The position numbers and the translations under genes were made by a program. From contig NZ_CABVHU010000028.1 of the NCBI RefSeq assembly GCF_902497855.1, forward strand, positions 1 to 62,615: 62,615 nt of DNA. The letters run 5' to 3'. The DNA is from Pseudomonas fluorescens. GTDB taxonomy: Bacteria; Pseudomonadota; Gammaproteobacteria; Pseudomonadales; Pseudomonadaceae. Numbering within the stretch: the first letter of the stretch is position 1; the number at the start of each line of letters is the position of its first letter. Positions 9,217 through 16,350 of the stretch are shown in pieces. The notes beneath the pieces are model-generated. The model saw nothing but the letters and a program-made list of their open reading frames with translations. It did no database searches and was not told the DNA's origin.

Positions 9217-9851
9217 TGTAGGAGCTGGCTTGCCAGCGAAGGCGGCGGGTCAGCCGATATCGATGCCGGATGTGAGACCGCTTTCGCTGGCAAGCCAGCT
9301 CCTACATTGAGATCTGTGCCGGTCACAGGATTTGTGCACACCCCGATCACCTGTAGGAGCCGGCTTGCCGGCGAATGCGGCGGGTCAGCCGACATCGATG
9401 CCGGATGTGAGACCGCTTTCGCTGGCAAGCCAGCTCCTACATTGAGATCTATGCCGGTCACAGGATTTGTGCACACCCCGATCACCTGTAGGAGCTGGCT
9501 TGCCAGCGAAGGCGGCGGGTCAGCCGATATCGATGCCGGATGTGAGGACCGCTTTCGCTGGCAAGCCAGCTCCTACATTGAGATCTGTGCCGGTCACAGG
9601 ATTTGTGCACACCCCGATCACCTGTAGGAGCCGGCTTGCCGGCGAAGGCGGCGGGTCAGCCGACATCGATGCCGGATGTGAGACCGCTTTCGCTGGCAAG
9701 CCAGCTCCTACATTGAGATCTATGCCGGTCACAGGATTTGTGTACGCCCCGATCACCTGTAGGAGCCGGCTTGCCGGCGAAGGCGGCGGGTCAGCCGACA
9801 TTGATGCCGGATGTGAGACCGCTTTCGCTGGCAAGCCAGCTCCCACATTGG
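9217..9851. repeat. Five-unit tandem array of paired REP elements (about 135-bp unit)
   Basis: Units begin at 9217, 9352, 9487, 9623 and 9758, so the periods are 135, 135, 136 and 135 bp. Each unit holds a REP palindrome (GTAGGAGCTGGCTTGCCAGC or its GCCGGC variant), an internal block of about 40 bp, an inverted copy of the palindrome, and a linker containing TGCCGGTCACAGGATTTGTG. Both internal block and linker are nearly identical in all units, so the array grew by duplication of the whole REP pair plus linker. Left-hand palindromes alternate between AGCTGGC...GCCAGC and AGCCGGC...GCCGGC forms while the right-hand ones stay constant. Such REPs are mobilised by RAYT transposases; none is encoded here. 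Confidence 0.92.
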
Positions 9852-9938
9852 ATCTTTGCCGGACTCGGGATTTTTGTACACCGCCGCTCTCACGGGAATC
9901 ACCGCCGTATTCGAGCACAGAGCCCAGGCGGATTCGGA

Positions 9939-10403
9939 TCAAAATCCGCTTTGCCTTAACACGCACTGCATAACGATGGTGCGCTCTGCTCCGTGGAATT
10001 CATCCCGCACTTTTCGAAACCCCAGCGCGGCATAAAAACCCTCTGCGGTGATGGAGGACGGTACGTGCAGAACATCAAGGCCCAATTCAAGGGCGGCCGA
10101 ATGAATGACAGCCATGAGCTGCTGACCGATTCCGGCACCCTGGTGCTGTGGGTCGACAAAGACACTTCTGACAACATCCCCATCCAGGCTCGCCGTCGCG
10201 ACGACACGTTGAGCGATGGACGCCACATAAACACGGCGCTGCGTCATGAACTGAGCGATCCCCTGCGCAGAAAAGCCCTGCTCCACTCGCGCGATGACAT
10301 CGGGTGAATAGTCCTGAGCATTGGACTCGCGCAGCGCGCTGATCACAACGTGACTGATCGCTGCTGCGTCGTCGGTTGTTGCGAGACGAACCTGACAATC
10401 CAT
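9939..10403 (-). CDS. GNAT-family N-acetyltransferase
   Basis: Predicted acetyl-CoA-dependent transferase of 154 residues with unknown substrate. The fold is recognisable from the acetyl-CoA loop, seen as VDPQHQGAGIGQQLM near 88-102 (the Q/R-x-x-G-x-G/A pattern), and from a C-terminal GFYAALGFRKV strand and turn near 122-132. It stands alone between the REP array and a degenerate repeat. Nothing nearby indicates a substrate. The fold assignment is firm and the role is open. Confidence 0.85.
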   Translation of the reverse strand: MDCQVRLATTDDAAAISHVVISALRESNAQDYSPDVIARVEQGFSAQGIAQFMTQRRVYVASIAQRVVATASLDGDVVRSVFVDPQHQGAGIGQQLMAVIHSAALELGLDVLHVPSSITAEGFYAALGFRKVRDEFHGAERTIVMQCVLRQSGF

Positions 10404-10488
10404 TTTGCGTTCCCTCGCTACTTGTGATCATCCAATCGTAAACGCATAAAAGATCTCGGGATACGCTGATCAGCTCATTTCATTTCCG

Positions 10489-10582
10489 TCGGGAATGTCT
10501 CACCGAAGCTCTGCATCCGCATGGGATGCTGAGCGTCCCGGTCTGCATTCCCACGCCGACGGTTCGACATGGGAATGATCAG
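10489..10582. repeat. Degenerate palindromic repeat of the GTTCCCACGC family
   Basis: The segment contains GCATTCCCACGC and GGGAATGATCAG in the same arrangement as the better preserved copies at 31.5, 35.3 and 46.3 kb, but the arms have diverged. It looks like an old copy. A further truncated fragment, TGATCGTTCCCACGCTCC, lies at about 11276-11293. Confidence 0.45.
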
Positions 10583-10587
10583 ATAGG

Positions 10588-10920
10588 TCAATCTTGCGGA
10601 TCGACGTTATCCAGTGCTCGATTCACCGCCAAATCGGCCAGCATGATGACCTGCTGAATACCCAGCATCGTATTGCGCTGTGATCCTTCCAGAAACGCCG
10701 CAAAGTCACTGGCCATGACACTCGCGGAGGCCAGGGACTCACAGGCGTGGGCCAACAGGGTTTCGGGGTTAATGCCGGGGGCGATGACGAACATCGTGCT
10801 GGGTTTGTGCGGTGGGATGGCGTTTTTGAGGGTCTGGGGATTATGGTGATGGTCGCCAGTTTGGGGCGTGGATTGCGTTGCGGTTTCTGATTCCGGAGGG
10901 CTGGGTGTCGATCTGATCAT
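10588..10920 (-). CDS. DUF6124-type small protein
   Basis: Protein of 110 residues with no catalytic motif. From memory, the core (TMFVIAPGINPETLLAHACESLASASVMA, residues about 42-70) matches the Pseudomonas family annotated DUF6124. The first 40 residues are low-complexity and rich in P, S, T and H. The rest is predicted helical, ending QQVIMLADLAVNRALDNV. CTAGGAG lies about 8 nt before the ATG. It is a single gene preceded by an unusual structured leader (10931-11200). Function is unknown. Paralogues are often several per genome, so a regulatory or stress role is possible but not shown here. Confidence 0.75.
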   Translation of the reverse strand: MIRSTPSPPESETATQSTPQTGDHHHNPQTLKNAIPPHKPSTMFVIAPGINPETLLAHACESLASASVMASDFAAFLEGSQRNTMLGIQQVIMLADLAVNRALDNVDPQD

Positions 10921-10930
10921 GGTGAAACTC

Positions 10931-11200
10931 CTAGAGTGATGGAGCCGCCACAGTCGCTGCTAAACGAATAGAGGTGGCGGCCGTACGCGGGTTAGCAGAC
11001 CAGGACTCTAGAACCCGGCGCACCGAAGTGCCCCACGCAAAGCCGCCATAACAGGAACCTGCAGGTAAAAAACCTGAGCATGAAATGGACGCTGTGTGCC
11101 TAGAGTGGAGCCGAGCTGCTAAACCCGATCGCTGATTTTCAGCGACCCGCAGACGATAAAAGCCAGCCCCAAGGCGCACAAGTCGGCGGATTCTGTCTTA
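10931..11200 (-). promoter_or_regulatory. Structured leader upstream of the DUF6124 gene (candidate cis-regulatory RNA)
   Basis: Read on the minus strand, GCCGCCAC (10981-10974) pairs perfectly with GTGGCGGC (10951-10944), just upstream of the Shine-Dalgarno sequence. Further up, GCAC-TTCG-GTGC (11031-11020) forms a UUCG-capped hairpin. The motif GCTGCTAAAC occurs twice on the plus strand (about 10955 and 11112). An open frame of 82 codons crosses the region but has no ribosome site and a composition unlike a real protein. I therefore read the segment as RNA structure rather than a gene. Confidence 0.4.
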
Positions 11201-11361
11201 GGCGTAGGCATCTACGCAAGACGATGTAGCCTCCTGCCTACAACTCAGAAAGTTCCTACAGCCGTCATTTCAACCTGATCGTTCCCACGCTCCGGCCTGC
11301 TAATTCACGTGAGCGCTTGACGGTGTAATATGCCCAACAAACGCTCACCATCGAGGCTGTC

Positions 11362-11604
11362 ATGACGGGGATATCCCTGCACCTGCCGGAAGACCTTTCG
11401 AACGCTCTCGCCAATCTGGCCAAGACGAATGACCAAAGTGTGAGCGACCTGGTGATGGACGTTCTTCGCGACTACATCGAGCATGAGAGGACGCTGACCG
11501 CACAAATCGAATTGGCGGTAAAGGAAGCCAATCAAGGTAAATTCGCCACCGACGACCAGGTTGCGGCGATGCGCGCCCGCCGCTGGAGCAGGAATGCGGG
11601 TTGA
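11362..11604 (+). CDS. Ribbon-helix-helix antitoxin (CopG/ParD-like)
   Basis: Protein of 80 residues. Residues 1-35 (ISLHLPEDLSNALANLAKTNDQSVSDLVMDVLRDYI) show the strand-helix-helix pattern of ribbon-helix-helix DNA-binding antitoxins. The C-terminal half is charged and helical, as in toxin-neutralising tails, and ends in a basic RARRWSRN. Its last 11 nt overlap the start of a ParE/RelE-like toxin remnant, the standard coupled arrangement. Because the toxin is broken, this is probably an orphan that may still bind its own promoter or another toxin of the same family. Confidence 0.78.
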   Translation: MTGISLHLPEDLSNALANLAKTNDQSVSDLVMDVLRDYIEHERTLTAQIELAVKEANQGKFATDDQVAAMRARRWSRNAG

Positions 11605-11679
11605 GTGGCTGGAAAAAGCCCTAAGAATCTGGAAGACGAAGTCAGCTAAATTGCCAAGACTTTCCTAACCGCTTCGTAA
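11594..11679 (+). pseudogene. Decayed ParE/RelE-like toxin fragment
   Basis: The reading frame from ATG 11594 begins MRVEWLEKAL, which is how many ParE/RelE-type toxins start. After GCCCT the sequence continues in the next frame as KNLEDEVS, then an in-frame TAA where a Tyr codon would be expected, then IAKTFLTAS and another stop at 11677. So I see a one-base loss, a nonsense change and loss of everything after about 25 residues. The ATG overlaps the antitoxin stop region by 11 nt. The family call rests on the short N-terminus and on synteny. Confidence 0.65.
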
Positions 11680-11707
11680 GAAACCGATCCACCATGGACA
11701 CCCACAC

Positions 11708-12185
11708 ATGGAAGTAGCCCCCCGGTTCATCATTCATGAAACCGCCCATTGGATTCTCAACCACCACATGTCGTCCGCGCTTCCCGGCTATCTGATGCTC
11801 GGCTCACGGACTCACGTCAACTCGCTGGCTGAACTACCCGATGATGCGCTGGCAGAACTGGGTGGCCTGCTCGCCAAGGTTCAGAAAACCATTGAATCGC
11901 AGTTGAAACCGAAGTGGCTCTACATCAGTCGATTCGGCCATGACCCCGGCTACCCTATCCATTTCCACTTCATTCCGGTGTACCACTGGATCGAAGATCT
12001 GGAAGGATACGAAATACAGGCTGCTGGAGACCTTCGCGACCAACGAAAACGCAACGTCGCTCACTGACGGCGCGGAACTGACGCTGTTCATCTGGCGCGA
12101 GTTCGGGGAAAGCCCTGAGCCACCGCCCATTCAAGGGCCTTCAACCGATCAAGTCATCGATCTGCTACGCGGTTCATTCAGATAG
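11708..12185 (+). pseudogene. HIT-like protein gene with an internal frameshift
   Basis: Two adjoining frames make one protein of about 155 residues. The first (from 11708) gives HWILNHH, GYLMLGSR and GYPIHFHFIP, the last resembling the HIT histidine motif HxHxH. At about 11998 it leaves frame. The second frame (ending 12185) continues WKDTKYRLLETFATNE and TDGAELTLFIWREF, a conserved tail in what I recall as pseudomonad HIT-family proteins. The junction GAT-C-TGG suggests a net loss of two bases (or five) where a residue or two should follow Asp-Leu. Both halves keep normal codon use, so the lesion is recent or a sequencing error. HIT proteins are nucleotide hydrolases or transferases; the substrate here is unknown. 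Confidence 0.65.
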
Positions 12186-12245
12186 GACAGCAAGGCTGTC
12201 GCATCGGGCCGAAATCAGCACCACCCAACCAAGAAGGAGAAAAAA

Positions 12246-12560
12246 ATGGTCACTTGTTATCTCAGATACGTGCTGGATCCCTACCAGATCAAAGCATTCG
12301 AACACTACGCGACGCTATGGATTCCACTGGTTGAAAAATTCGGAGGCCAGCACCACGGCTACTTCCTGCCGTCCGAGGGCGCCAATAATATCGCCTTGGC
12401 GATGTTCAGCTTTCCAAGCCTTTCGGCGTATGAGCAGTACCGGCAAGACTCCATGAACGATCCGGATTGCATCGCGGCGTTCAAGTATGCGGAGGACACA
12501 AAATGCATCCTCAGCTATGAGCGGTCCTTTTTCCGGCCGGTGTTTGGCAAACAGGCGTAG
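12246..12560 (+). CDS. NIPSNAP-family protein
   Basis: Protein of 104 residues with the dimeric alpha+beta barrel pattern of the NIPSNAP family (LRYVLDPYQIKAFEHYATLWIPLVEKFGG at the N-terminus, YEQYRQDSMNDPDC in the middle). Members bind small molecules or act as subunits of oxidative enzymes, but many are uncharacterised. A strong ribosome site (AAGGAG) lies 7 nt before the ATG. It stands alone and converges on the MFS gene at 12608 across a shared hairpin terminator. Confidence 0.82.
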   Translation: MVTCYLRYVLDPYQIKAFEHYATLWIPLVEKFGGQHHGYFLPSEGANNIALAMFSFPSLSAYEQYRQDSMNDPDCIAAFKYAEDTKCILSYERSFFRPVFGKQA

Positions 12561-12577
12561 CAGACAGCGGCATGGAA

Positions 12578-12608
12578 ACGGGCGCCTTTCGCGCGCCCGT
12601 TCTGTCTT
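12578..12608. terminator. Hairpin between convergent NIPSNAP and MFS genes
   Basis: ACGGGCGC (12578-12585) pairs with GCGCCCGT (12593-12600) and is followed by TCTGTCTT on the plus strand. It lies just after the NIPSNAP stop and ends at the MFS stop codon. Confidence 0.65.
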
Positions 12609-13840
12609 CAGCCATTCGATTGCACGGCTTGGGCGTGACGCCCGTTGAACGCCAACGAAAAACAGAAAAAGATCGCCAACGCAAACCCCGCCGGGAACAG
12701 CCAGATACTCTTCCACTCGTGGCTATCCGCCGACGCATAGTGATCGGTCACCTGCCCCGCCACCCAGAATCCAATGAGCATCCCCAGGCCATAGGTCGCC
12801 AGGGTGATCAGCCCTTGCGCCGAGCTTCTGAAGCGCTCCGAGGCCTTGGCGTCGGTGTAGATCTGCCCCGAGACAAAAAAGAAGTCATAACAGATGCCAT
12901 GCAGGGCGATGCCGGTGAATAGCATGAACGCCAGGTCGCCGTTATTGCCGTAGGCGAACAACAGGTAACGCAAGGCCCAGGCCAGCATCCCCACCAGCAA
13001 CGCAAGCTTGATCCCGAAGCGCTGGATGAACAGCGGCAGAAGCAGCATGAACAGCACTTCGGACACCTGCCCGATGGCCATCTTCGCCGTGGGATTGGTG
13101 ACGCCGATTTCCGCCAGGAACGGGTTGGCATTCTGGTAATAGAACGCCAGGGGAATGCAGATCAGGATCGAGGCGATGAAGAACACCAGGTAGCTGCGAT
13201 CCTTGAGCAAGCCCAAGGCGTCCAGGCCGAGCATTTGCTTGAGGCCGCCGCTGCCCGGTTCCCGCGGCAGCGGTGCGGTACGGGGCAAGGTGAAGCTGTA
13301 GAGGCCCAGCGCGAGGGACGCGATGGCGGACATCAGGAAGGTGTTTCGCAAGCCGCCGGACGAGATCGCCTGTTGCGAGTCCCAGGCAAACACGAAGCTG
13401 ATCACCACGCCCGCGACGATCCAGCCGATTGTGCCCCACACCCGGATGCGCGAGAACTCCAGCGCCGGGTCGCGCATCTGCCGGAAGGCCACCGAGTTGA
13501 CCAGGGCCAGGGTCGGCATATAGATCATCATGTAGGCCAGCACGTACGGGTAAAAAGTGCTGAAATCGGCGGCGCGATAGAGCTGGAACAGCAACACCGC
13601 GCCGACCAGATGCAGCACCGCGAGGATGCGCTCGGCATTGAAGTAGCGGTCGGCAATCAGCCCGATGACGAAAGGCGCGATGATCGCGCCCCAGGATTGC
13701 GTGGAGAACGCCATGCCGATCTGCCCGCCACTGGCCCCCAGGTTGCTGGAGAGGAAGGTGCCTAGGGTGACGAACCATCCACCCCAGATAAAAAACTGCA
13801 GGAACATCATCGCGCTCAATCGCGCACTCATCGTGGTCAT
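12608..13840 (-). CDS. MFS permease, nucleoside:H+ symporter-like
   Basis: Inner-membrane transporter of 410 residues with about 12 hydrophobic helices. The N-terminus (LQFFIWGGWFVTLGTFL) and the first-helix/loop pattern resemble the nucleoside:H+ symporter branch (NupG/XapB). Members of this branch also occur in sugar and glycoside operons. It follows the TIM-barrel gene by 46 bp on the same strand, so it is probably the last gene of the LacI-controlled operon and imports that operon's substrate. Whether the substrate is a nucleoside, glycoside or free sugar cannot be read from the sequence. Confidence 0.85.
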   Translation of the reverse strand: MTTMSARLSAMMFLQFFIWGGWFVTLGTFLSSNLGASGGQIGMAFSTQSWGAIIAPFVIGLIADRYFNAERILAVLHLVGAVLLFQLYRAADFSTFYPYVLAYMMIYMPTLALVNSVAFRQMRDPALEFSRIRVWGTIGWIVAGVVISFVFAWDSQQAISSGGLRNTFLMSAIASLALGLYSFTLPRTAPLPREPGSGGLKQMLGLDALGLLKDRSYLVFFIASILICIPLAFYYQNANPFLAEIGVTNPTAKMAIGQVSEVLFMLLLPLFIQRFGIKLALLVGMLAWALRYLLFAYGNNGDLAFMLFTGIALHGICYDFFFVSGQIYTDAKASERFRSSAQGLITLATYGLGMLIGFWVAGQVTDHYASADSHEWKSIWLFPAGFALAIFFCFSLAFNGRHAQAVQSNG

Positions 13841-13886
13841 GAACTGTCACCTTGTTGTTTTTATTGTCTGGAAAGAATCGGCAGTT

Positions 13887-14990
13887 TCAGGCGTCGGGCA
13901 ACCCCAGCAGCCGTCGATTGAAACCCTCGTCGGACGTCACGCTGGCGAAGTCGTCAAAGGCCTTTCGGGTCTTGCTGATCATGTGCTCGCGGATAAACGC
14001 CGCCCCTTCTGCGGCGCCCTGCTCCGCGTCTTTCAGGCAACACTCCCACTCCAGCACCGCCCAACCGGCAAAGTCGTACTGGGTCAGCTTGCTGAAAATC
14101 GATTTGAAATCGATCTGCCCATCCCCCAACGAACGGAACCGGCCCGGGCGATCCACCCAACCCTGGTAGCCGCCGTAAACGCCGGAACGGGCATCGGGGC
14201 GAAACTCGGCGTCCTTGACGTGAAACATGCGGATGCGCTCGTGATAGCGGTCGATGAACCCCAGGTAGTCCATTTGCTGCAACAGCAGGTGACTCGGGTC
14301 GTAGAGGATCGTGGCGCGCGGGTGGTGATCGACGGCCTCCAGGAAACGCTCGAACGAGGCGCCGTCGTGCAGGTCTTCACCCGGGTGGATTTCATAGCAG
14401 AGGTCGACGCCGGCCTCTTCGAAGCAATCGAGGATCGGCCGCCAGCGCCGGCCCAGTTCGGCAAACCCCTGCTCGACCAGACCGCTCGGCCGTTGTGGCC
14501 ATGGGTAGATGTAGGGCCAGAGCAGCGCACCGGAGAAGGTCGCGTGGGCTTTCAGCCCCAGGCGCTGGCTGGCGCGGGCCGCCAGTTTCAATTGGTCGAT
14601 GGCCCAGTCAGTCCGCGCCTGGGGCTGGCCGCGCAGATGCGCGGGGGCGAAGTCGTCGAACAAGGCATCGAACGCCGGATGCACGGCCACCAGTTGGCCT
14701 TGCAGGTGAGTCGACAACTCACTGATTTCGACGCCTGCCTCAGCGCAGACGGCTTTCAACTCGTCGCAGTAACTTTGACTTTCCGCGGCACGGGCCAGGT
14801 CGATGTATTGCGTGCCCAGGGTGGGTAGCTGAATGGCCTTGTAGCCCTGGGACGCCGCCCAGCGGGCAATGTTGGCCAGGGTATCGAAGGGCGCGTCGGC
14901 GGACATGAATTGCGCGAGGAAAATCCCCGGGCCGCGCAGGCCGGTCGGTGCTTGGGAGGTAGGGTTCACGGGTGGGTTCTCCGGGTTCAT
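13887..14990 (-). CDS. Sugar phosphate isomerase/epimerase-like TIM barrel
   Basis: Cytosolic protein of 367 residues of the AP-endonuclease-2/xylose-isomerase-like barrel superfamily. The metal-binding positions appear intact: Glu in YEIHPGED, Asp and His in LYDPSHL, His in FHVKDAEF, and Glu in VLEWECC. Relatives include inosose dehydratases, tagatose/allulose epimerases and enzymes that open 3-keto-glycosides. The ATG at 14990 overlaps the oxidoreductase stop by 4 nt, and an N-terminal tail of about 20 residues rich in Pro and Asn precedes the first strand. The coupled pair suggests that it acts on the product of the oxidoreductase. Confidence 0.85.
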   Translation of the reverse strand: MNPENPPVNPTSQAPTGLRGPGIFLAQFMSADAPFDTLANIARWAASQGYKAIQLPTLGTQYIDLARAAESQSYCDELKAVCAEAGVEISELSTHLQGQLVAVHPAFDALFDDFAPAHLRGQPQARTDWAIDQLKLAARASQRLGLKAHATFSGALLWPYIYPWPQRPSGLVEQGFAELGRRWRPILDCFEEAGVDLCYEIHPGEDLHDGASFERFLEAVDHHPRATILYDPSHLLLQQMDYLGFIDRYHERIRMFHVKDAEFRPDARSGVYGGYQGWVDRPGRFRSLGDGQIDFKSIFSKLTQYDFAGWAVLEWECCLKDAEQGAAEGAAFIREHMISKTRKAFDDFASVTSDEGFNRRLLGLPDA

Positions 14991-16153
14991 GGATGGCAGA
15001 CCAGGGCGGTCCACTTCGCGTCGCCGCGATGGTTGGCGATCGCCGCTTCGATGAAGGCCATGCCGCGCAGCCCGACGTCGATGCCCGGCACGCCGGGGGC
15101 GTCGTGGCCTTCGACCTGGTTGCGGATCGCGCTGGCGAAGTCGCCGTAGAGGTTGGCCATGGCTTCCAGATAACCTTCGGGGTGCCCGGCGGGCAGCCGC
15201 ATGCGCCTGGTCGCGGCCTCGCACAACCAGGGCTGGCCGACACCGGAGCGCAGGATGCGCATCGGTTGATCGAGGGAACGATGGATCAGGCTCGACGGTT
15301 CTTCCTGGCGCCATTCCAGCCCGCCCTTGTCGCCGTAGATGCGGATCTTCAGCGGGTTCTCCTCACCGGCGCAGACCTGGCTGGCGATCAAGACGCCGGT
15401 GGCGCCGGCCGCCATCTTGAACAGCATCGCTGCGTCATCGTCCAATTGCCGCCCGGCGATGTGCACGCCCAGGGTCGCGCAGATCTGCTCGATGGGTTGG
15501 TCGGCGACGAATTCGGCCAGGGAAAAGGCATGGGTGCCGATATCGCCGATGCAGCCGCCCAGCCCTGACTGTTCGGGCTGATCGCGCCAGCCGGCCTGCT
15601 TGTTGCCCTGCCCCGCCACATCCCGGCTCAACCAGCCCTGGGGGTACTCGACCATGACTTTGCGCACGGCGCCTATCACGCCGGTGCGCACCATCTTGCG
15701 GGCCTGCCAGACCATCGGATAACCCAGGTAGGTGTGCGCCAGTCCATACAGGCGATCGCTGCTGTTCAGCACGGCCTTGAGCGCCAGCAGCTCGGCCAGG
15801 TTGAGCGCCGCGGGTTTCTCGCTGAACACATGAAAACCCGCGCTCAGCGCTTGGCTGGCGATGGGTGCGTGCAGGTGATTGGGGGTGACGATGACCAGCA
15901 GCTCCATGCGCTGGTCCGCGGGCAGCGCGCGTTCGGCTGCCAGCATGTGCTGCCAGTCGTTGTAGCAGCGTGAGGCGGGCAAGCCCAAGGCTGCACCGCT
16001 GTCTTGATTGTTGCGCGCGTCGCGACTGAAGGCGCCGCACACCAGCTCAAAGTGTCCATCGAGGCCGGCAGCCTGGCGGTGGGCCTTGCCGATGAAGGCG
16101 CCCTCGCCGCCCCCGACGAAGCCCATGCGTATTTTTGGGATTACAACGTTCAT
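14987..16153 (-). CDS. Gfo/Idh/MocA-family oxidoreductase
   Basis: NAD(P)-dependent sugar dehydrogenase-like protein of 388 residues. The Rossmann motif is GFVGGGEGAFIG (11-22), the catalytic EKP is at 112-114 in FSEKPAALN, and the second catalytic region GGCIGDIGTH lies near 200. The family oxidises hydroxyl groups of sugars, inositols or glycosides. It is the first gene of the operon, preceded by AGAGAA and by a LacI-type operator at 16199-16220, about 45 bp before the start. The substrate is unknown; glycoside 3-oxidation or inositol oxidation are the likeliest options by family. Confidence 0.88.
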   Translation of the reverse strand: MNVVIPKIRMGFVGGGEGAFIGKAHRQAAGLDGHFELVCGAFSRDARNNQDSGAALGLPASRCYNDWQHMLAAERALPADQRMELLVIVTPNHLHAPIASQALSAGFHVFSEKPAALNLAELLALKAVLNSSDRLYGLAHTYLGYPMVWQARKMVRTGVIGAVRKVMVEYPQGWLSRDVAGQGNKQAGWRDQPEQSGLGGCIGDIGTHAFSLAEFVADQPIEQICATLGVHIAGRQLDDDAAMLFKMAAGATGVLIASQVCAGEENPLKIRIYGDKGGLEWRQEEPSSLIHRSLDQPMRILRSGVGQPWLCEAATRRMRLPAGHPEGYLEAMANLYGDFASAIRNQVEGHDAPGVPGIDVGLRGMAFIEAAIANHRGDAKWTALVCHP

Positions 16154-16198
16154 CGCGAATTTCTCTTGTCCGGGGGAGATTCAGACTCAGGATTGACT

Positions 16199-16220
16199 AT
16201 GATGTAACCGGTTACATCAT
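16199..16220. promoter_or_regulatory. LacI-family operator palindrome
   Basis: A perfect 22-bp inverted repeat centred on GTAACCGGTTAC, with flanking ATGAT/ATCAT. The CG-centred symmetry is the hallmark of LacI/GalR operators. It lies in the divergent gap, 45 bp before the oxidoreductase start and 131 bp before the regulator start, so one site could control both directions. Confidence 0.85.
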
Positions 16221-16350
16221 GCCGGAAATTTAGGCCCTGTTGCTTGAGGTGTCAAACCCGGATTAGCCATGAAGATCATTTCAACCCATGGCCTGCCTGC
16301 GGTAAGCTCGCCGGCCGCGCTGACATTTGCCGTTTCCTAACGAGGTTGTC

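Noticed and set aside
9196..9973. The regular array could be taken for a CRISPR or for open reading frames of 98-168 codons
   Set aside because: Units are inverted REP pairs, the intervening sequences are the same in every unit, and the open frames simply translate the repeat.
10931..11179. Minus-strand open frame of 82 codons
   Set aside because: No ribosome site, odd composition, and it coincides with paired RNA segments. More likely a leader than a gene.
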